Assembly: GCA_003427395.1 (NCBI GenBank)
Contig: BFEA01000164.1
Span: forward strand, 1,847,946 to 1,882,712
Length of the DNA stretch: 34,767 nt
DNA from: Chara braunii
Taxonomy: Eukaryota > Streptophyta > Charophyceae > Charales > Characeae
Direction of reading: 5' to 3'
Part shown: piece by piece, positions 30,095 to 34,767 of the stretch
How positions within the stretch are numbered: the first letter of the stretch is position 1
Layout of the letters: each line of letters begins with the position of its first letter
Notes under the pieces: model-generated
Told to the model about the DNA's origin: nothing
What the model saw: only the letters and a program-made list of their open reading frames with translations
Databases searched by the model: none
Program-made: the position numbers and the translations under genes

Positions 30095-30475
30095 CGGCAG
30101 TGCTTTCGCACCACTACCAATAAATCCAGTGTCGTTGCCGCAAGAATTCGGCAGTGCTTCCGCACCACCGCCGTGAAACCCACGTTGTCGCTTCAAAATT
30201 TCGGCAGCGCTTTTGCGTCACTACCTAGAACGCACTGCCGCCGCCGCCAAAAAAACGGGAGCGCTTCTGCGTCTTCCGCGTCACTACCTAGAACGTATTG
30301 ACGCCACCGCAAAAAAACGGCAGCGCTTTCGCGTCACCGTCAAAAAGCGCCGCCGTTGCCGTGCAAAACAGGCAGAGTCTCCCCTGCACCGCTTGCCGCA
30401 GACTTGCCTCCGCCGGGCAACACGGGCCGAGTTTCCCCTGCACCGCTTGCCGAAAACCTCCAGCAGTTCTCCTCC
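30095..30475. repeat. 53-bp tandem array, about seven units
   Basis: Units begin with CGGCAG(T/C)GCTTTCGC or a relative at 30095, 30149, 30202, 30256, 30318, near 30370 and near 30423. Spacing is 53-54 bp except one 62-bp unit with a small internal duplication. Later units diverge to GGCAGAGTCTCCCCTGC. The core recurs at 17475 and 17560. Confidence 0.88.
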
Positions 30476-30672
30476 CTCACTTGCAGACCTCCACTCAGCT
30501 CCCTCTCACTCCACCAACAGCTCCTCCTCCAGCAGCCAGCATTCACCCAAGTGAAATACCAGCAGCACCAGCCACAAATGAATGGTGGTTGGCTGGCTGC
30601 TGGCTGTTTTATAGCTGGCTGGAGGCTGAGGGCAGCTGCTTTGCCCCCAGCCAAAACTCGGAGTGAGGCCTG

Positions 30673-30905
30673 GCCCTTGATCTCAGACGAGATCAAGGGC
30701 TGAGAAACTTGATGTTCCCCTAGGGGAACTGAGTTCCAGGCCTTGGTAATGCATCTGGCCGCTATCCCCGGCCAGATGCAGCCCTAAATGGCCGTATAGA
30801 GCCAAGTAGAGCAGACTGTTGAAATCCAACAGTCTGCTGTCAACTCAAGGTCCAGATGCTTCTATCCCTGCATCTGGCCCTGCGTCGCGATTAGATTCGC
30901 GATGC
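30673..30905. repeat. Cluster of six perfect or near-perfect hairpins
   Basis: In order: 30673-30684/30689-30700 (12 bp, loop AGAC); 30714-30729 (16-bp palindrome); 30750-30761/30769-30780 (12 bp, loop CTATCCC); 30810-30821/30827-30838 (12 bp, loop AAATC); 30852-30859/30870-30877 (8 bp); 30882-30890/30897-30905 (9 bp, one mismatch). The arm word CCAGATGC/GCATCTGG is used by the third and fifth and returns near 31910 and 31998. Confidence 0.93.
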
Positions 30906-31229
30906 TCTTCTTTTTTCCCCATCTCTTCTCCTCCCCTTTTTTTTCTCTTTTCTTTTATTTTCTCTCTCTCTTTTTTTTTTACTTTGTTGCCCCCCCTCGT
31001 TTTTTTGTGCAGGGGGAGCTTCGCCGTTCAAAACGAACGTCCGCCCCTTCAGTCATTTCACGGGGTTGAACTAGAGTCAGGCTCAACCAGGCCCCCCCCC
31101 TTTTTTTTCCTACCCAGCGCGCCCGTACCCGGGTGCAAACAGCACCAGATACAGCCCGTACTTCAACGAACGGGCGCAGAACAGCTTCTCAGGGAATAGG
31201 GAAGGGAACCAGGCCAGCTGCACATTGGA

Positions 31230-31289
31230 GACTTACCTCTTGGCCGTTGTCCTGCTCTTCGTCGAAGTCCAGCCTCCGCCAGGTAAGTC
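31230..31289. other. Dyad of splice-donor-like words
   Basis: GACTTACCT (31230-31238) and AGGTAAGTC (31281-31289) are inverted repeats around 42 bases. Each is a near-perfect 5' splice site on its own strand. No exon can be assigned to either. Confidence 0.5.
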
Positions 31290-31488
31290 TTTTGTCCCTT
31301 CCCACTCTCCCTCTCTCTTTCTCTCTGTGTGGGTGCACCCCGACAGTCGCGATCGCAGTCAGCACGGGCGATCTGGCGGAATGCACCAAGATAAGTGTTG
31401 AGAGCCTTAGGCACTCAAGCACAAGGCCAACCTCCGAATGTAGCTGCTTTCCTGAGGCGGATCCGTTCGCAGGGCCCCTGCCCAGTTG

Positions 31489-31665
31489 CCCGTTCGTTCG
31501 AAACGAACGGGTGCCGAGGCAAAAAGAAAAACAGAAAAAAGAAAAAAAAAACTAAACAAAATCTTTAAAAAAAATCTACCATTCGTTCGAAACGAACGGG
31601 TGCCTAGGCAAAAAGGAAGACAGAAGAAAGAAAAAAAAAACTAAACAAAATCTAAAAAAGAAATC
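31489..31665. repeat. 89-bp tandem duplication headed by a hairpin
   Basis: Each unit starts with a hairpin (31489-31498/31502-31511, CCCGTTCGTT, loop CGA) and continues GGGTGCC, AGGCAAAAAG and an A-rich tail ending CTAAACAAAATCT. The second unit, offset 89 bp, has one arm change that leaves a G.T pair on the minus strand. Related words occur near 31025 and 32706. Confidence 0.88.
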
Positions 31666-31725
31666 TAAGACAAAATCCAACAGGGAAAAAAAAAACTTCC
31701 TAAAAAAAGCGCGACTGTTTGGTGT

Positions 31726-31771
31726 ACTGGGGCTGAAAGCCCCAGTCACTTAACAGGGCGCCATATGGCGC
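31726..31771. repeat. Hairpin plus 14-bp palindrome
   Basis: ACTGGGGCT-GAA-AGCCCCAGT (31726-31746) is followed by the palindrome GCGCCATATGGCGC (31758-31771). Confidence 0.9.
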
Positions 31772-32153
31772 ATTGCTTTTTTTTTTTTTTTTTTTTTTCC
31801 TTGTCTTTTCCCGTTGGCTTAAACCAATGGTCGTGTCTCATCGTGGCGTACCCACGACCTACTGGCCGAGGTCCCATTAGCAAAAGGATAGGGTCGAGTT
31901 CTTGAATCTGGATGCGTTCTAAGCATAGATGCAGAAAAGCAGTTCAATCTCGATTCGCTGCTCATCTTCGTAAAGCCCGTATCCGGGCACTTACGCGTCC
32001 AGATGCGGAGTAGGTACGCTCTTCTCCCCTTCTTTTTCTTTCTACTTTTTTTTTTTTTTCCCCCCCCAAAAAAAAAAAAAACTTGGACATTTCTCGATTT
32101 ATGCGTGTCATCCTTGCACAGGGGCCATACCACTCTGCACGCGGCAGATCTCA

Positions 32154-32195
32154 GCCGCGCGATCTTGATGATCGCGCGGCCGAAATCGGCCGCGC
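32154..32195. repeat. Two mutually exclusive perfect hairpins
   Basis: GCCGCGCGATC (32154-32164) pairs with 32170-32180 around TTGAT; GCGCGGCCGA (32174-32183) pairs with 32186-32195 around AA. They share 32174-32180, so only one can form at a time, the layout of an RNA switch or simply nested palindromes. Confidence 0.85.
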
Positions 32196-32220
32196 CCAAC
32201 TGCCTTGGACTGCTCCAAAA

Positions 32221-32310
32221 GGAGCTAGCCTTGTAGGACACTTGCAGTCGGGCTTGATCCCGGTATCTGCTGGGTAAGAGTCCTATGCGGTAACCTATTG
32301 GGCTAGCTCC
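32221..32310 (-). other. tRNA-like A/B-box pair within a 10-bp inverted repeat
   Basis: On the minus strand TAGCCCAATAGG (32305-32294) is an A box and GGGATCAAGCCC (32261-32250) a B box, spanning 56 bases. The 90-bp segment is closed by GGAGCTAGCC/GGCTAGCTCC, perfectly paired, recalling an extended acceptor stem. About 20 extra bases follow the B box and the anticodon stem is poor, so it is a tRNA-derived repeat or pseudogene, not a working tRNA. A neighbouring 11-bp hairpin is at 32306-32316/32321-32331. Confidence 0.45.
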
Positions 32311-32518
32311 TATCACGACAGTGATAGGAGCAGCTCTCCCATATGAAGAGCTCGCCCAGTCAGGTTTCCCCCATACCGTGACCTTGCAGGCTTTGCTTGC
32401 CCGTAGCCTTGCAGGCCCAGCCTGCCTGCGGCTTTGCATGCTGAGTTGGCCTCGTGAACTTGGCATCGGCCTGTCAACCCCCGCGGCCCTAGAATTAAAA
32501 CCCTTCTTCCTATTCGCC

Positions 32519-32599
32519 GTGCGCCGCGGCTTTATACCCGGCGCACCCCTGTTTTTAGCCTACTCAGGCCCTGAATCGCGCGGCTGTACAGCCGCGCGA
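32519..32599. repeat. 8-bp hairpin and 24-bp perfect palindrome
   Basis: GTGCGCCG (32519-32526) pairs with CGGCGCAC (32539-32546). Positions 32576-32599 form an uninterrupted 24-bp palindrome centred on TGTACA with GCGCGGC arms. Confidence 0.92.
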
Positions 32600-32897
32600 C
32601 ATTATTTTAGGTAGACTAGGTTGAGCTTTAGTCTTTCCATGACCGAGCACCATTGCCGGTTTGTCAGGAACCACGGACGACAGGTCGTACTGCCGACTCC
32701 CGCTGTTTCGAACGAACGTCGATGACATCACACGCCAACGATGTCAGACTTTAGGTCTCTCAGTGATAGAATTGGTCTGAATAAACTTTGGCAACGTCAA
32801 TCTCATCATGTTCGTCAACATAAAGAGTCGGACAGTGTCTGACCTTGAAAAACTCGGGCAGAAACCCTCACAGGCGTTTCTGTCCCGACAACCGCAA
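32600..32897. other. No gene recognised
   Basis: Contains GTTTCGAACGAACG near 32705, related to the 31489 hairpin. Otherwise unremarkable up to the LTR edge. Confidence 0.45.
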
Positions 32898-34211
32898 TGT
32901 GATGAAAAGGATTGAATGGACAATGTAGTGCAAGTAGAATCTCAACAAGCAGTGTACATCCTGATACATACAAAATGGTGTTTTATAGCGCAGTGGAAGA
33001 TTTAGATACAAGTCCTGACCTGACCGGGACTGACCTCTTTCACGTAGTACCAGATACCGAAGCAGAATGCTAGAATACTAATGACTAGCCCCATCAACGT
33101 TCAACGCAGACCCCACATACATCATTCTCATCACAAGTGTGAAGGGGCCTGGTGCTATACACAGGAAGGAGGTGCCAGGTCCAGATCATGCACAGACGAA
33201 GAGGAGGGGATCAGACAGAGAAAAGGAGGGGAGAGATGGGAAAGTCATCAACACCAAGTCTCGTTACAAGTCCCAAATAATCCCTCGTCAAAATATCTGA
33301 AGTCCAATGTCGAGTCTGGATCCAAATGTCACCAAGCTCTCTCTCTCTCTCTCTCATAGTCTGCTGATGCAGTGAAGTCAGATACAGAGAGGGTGAGAGG
33401 GAGATGGTGGACTGAAAAGAGGAAGAAGAAGAACTCTCTCTCTCTCATATGCCAGGTACTAACTTGTGAAGGTGGCGCTGTGCTGCAGGTACGTCGAAGA
33501 CGAAGCTGGAGCAATGGCGCTGCATGTAAGTCCCTCTGGCCTCCGCCCAATCTCTCTCTCTCTAGTACTACTCTAGCTGCTATGGCGCGCAGCGCTGAAG
33601 ATTACAGCTAACGCTACTAGCGCCCATCGCTGAAGACTACTGCTAACGCTACTACTACTCTTGCAACCCTCCTCCAGAGTGTTGCTGCCGAATCCTAAAA
33701 ACTACCTCCTGCCTCCTGAACTGCACATGAAGTACCTGGGAAGTACCTAGGAACTACCTGCAACTACCTGCAGCCTGCAGGGCGGGCCAGTCTTATATAG
33801 TGCTGGCCCGTCCAGGAGGCTGCTCTTGCCTATGCCAAAACGTGCCAGACCCTGGGTTGAAGCTTAAACAAAGGTTGTCTTGAAAATAGACCAAAAATGG
33901 CCTGAGCTAAAACCTTGGTCTGGTGCCTACGTGTCTATCTTATGAGGGCCTGAAAATGGCCCTCAGTTTCAGGCTGAAAAGACTCAGGGCCGGAAACGCC
34001 TTGATTTAGGCTGAAACGACATAGGGCCTGTAGGCCCTTGTTCTCAGGCTTTCAGGCTGAAAACAACACGGCGCCTGTAGGCCCTTGTTTTCAGGCTTTC
34101 AGGCTGAAAACAACACAGGGCATGTAGGCCCTTGTTTTCAGGCTTTCAGGCTGAAAACAACACGGGCCTGAAAATGGCCCGTGCAGCCTGTTGCAGGCGC
34201 AACATGTGACA
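32898..34211 (-). repeat. LTR copy B, 1.3 kb
   Basis: Read on the minus strand it starts TGTCACATG at 34211, immediately after a polypurine tract, and ends CATCACA at 32898. U3 carries three 47-bp units with GGCC dyads. TATATAA is at 33799-33793 inside GGGCCAG...CTGGCCC. A short GA tract lies near 33354-33336. The TG...CA ends and adjoining tract identify a 3' LTR of a minus-oriented element. Copy A (15938-16919) shares its promoter-to-end part. Confidence 0.82.
34024..34164. repeat. 47-bp tandem repeat, three units, in U3
   Basis: Units 34024-34070, 34071-34117 and 34118-34164 are nearly identical. Each holds GGGCCTGTAGGCCC (or a one-base variant) and TTTCAGGCTGAAA, both self-complementary. 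Confidence 0.95.
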
Positions 34212-34224
34212 CCCCCCCCTCCTT
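34212..34224 (-). promoter_or_regulatory. Polypurine tract
   Basis: On the minus strand AAGGAGGGGGGGG directly precedes TGTCACATG. Textbook plus-strand primer for an LTR element. Confidence 0.85.
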
Positions 34225-34493
34225 AAGAAGTCAAGCCGGGTTGAGGGCGAAGCTGACGATCTGAAGGTGGAACCTGGACGTGGGTGCGATGTGGAGCCGA
34301 AGATACTGGCTTGCCTTGCATCTTCGGTTCGGGGTGCGGTACGCAAAGTGTACCAAGTAGGCGAGCCGAACTTGGCTCGAGAGATGAGCCCCATCATTTG
34401 ATGAGTGCCAATGAAAAATCGAACATGAACCGAGTGTCGCGGTTGCGGACGATTTCCTTAGGGTAACCCTTGGTTCGAATCCAACCGGCGTAA
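34225..34493 (-). other. Short internal remnant of the second element
   Basis: About 270 bp between the polypurine tract and LTR fragment C. Overlapping minus frames (34397-34146 and 34542-34231) have no identifiable domain. GGTTCGAATCC, a perfect B box on the plus strand near 34471-34481, is followed by AACCGGCG; no matching 5' acceptor lies upstream. Confidence 0.5.
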
Positions 34494-34684
34494 AGAAGGG
34501 GTCTGGCGCTATACACAGGAGGAGGCGCCAGATCCAGATCATGCACAGACGAAGAGGAGGGGATCAGACGGAGAATAGGAGGGGAGAGATTGGAAAGTCG
34601 TCAACACCAAGTCTCATTACAAGTCCCAAATAATCCCTCGTCGAAATGTTTGAAGTCCGATGTCGAGTCTGGATCCAAATGTCA

Positions 34685-34767
<83 letters not shown>
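34494..34767 (-). repeat. LTR fragment C, cut by the window edge
   Basis: Aligns with 33141-33355 of copy B, then runs into a CT tract of about 75 bp to the window end. The match stops abruptly at GAAGGGG (34494), so the LTR's last ~245 bp are missing and joined to the internal remnant. Confidence 0.8.

Noticed and set aside
31819-32466. 215-codon minus-strand ORF
   Set aside because: Crosses poly-A/poly-T, palindromes and the tRNA-like segment; no domain and strongly biased composition.
15938-33855. Copies A and B as the two LTRs of one 18-kb element
   Set aside because: Flanks show no matching target duplication, copy A lacks the GGCC-rich U3, and no coherent internal coding lies between them.

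Overview
This window looks like transposon-rich nuclear DNA of a plant-lineage eukaryote. It holds a degraded Ty3/gypsy chromovirus with an initiator-Met-tRNA primer site, at least two copies plus one fragment of another LTR family, long microsatellites, assembly gaps and no operon-like coding. The Gag N-terminus and the hairpin-laden repeats resemble what I remember of predicted proteins from the charophyte alga Chara braunii. That assignment is from memory and unverified. Nearly all coding signal is broken transposon sequence; only a few exon-like fragments could belong to host genes.

Layout. 1-900: LTR-like repeats with GGCC dyads. 1.7-3.4 kb: the least repetitive stretch, with a Myb/SANT-like fragment, a 17-bp satellite, two phase-compatible candidate exons and a well-folded tRNA-His(GTG) of organellar type. 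4.6-7.3 kb: diverged LTR-like repeats and a long GAA microsatellite. 7292-15781: a complete but dead Ty3/gypsy chromovirus (5' LTR, primer site, leader, gag, protease, RT/RNase H, integrase with deleted core, chromodomain, polypurine tract, 3' LTR). It is flanked by a 4-bp duplication and sits inside an older repeat whose unoccupied relative lies near position 790. 15.9-16.9 kb, 32.9-34.2 kb and 34.5-34.8 kb: members of a second LTR family in minus orientation.

18.45-18.95 kb: eight copies of a short hairpin at about 63-bp spacing, with stems that vary in sequence but keep pairing. Related hairpins lie in opposite orientation at 21.8-22.3 kb. Between them are a Gag-like coiled-coil remnant and a minus-strand ORF with pentapeptide repeats. 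22.3-30 kb: mostly unrecognised DNA with small tandem repeats, tRNA-like promoter pairs and one unexplained 136-codon ORF. 30.1-32.6 kb: a 53-bp tandem array followed by a dense cluster of perfect short hairpins and palindromes.

The most unusual signal is the covarying hairpin array. Stem changes are compensatory, wobble pairs all have the G.U polarity of one strand, and two internal-loop purines change together. This suggests a structured RNA repeat rather than a simple satellite. The hairpin cluster at 30.66-32.6 kb and the stress-type promoter motifs (heat-shock dyads, W-box array) of the chromovirus are the next most interesting.
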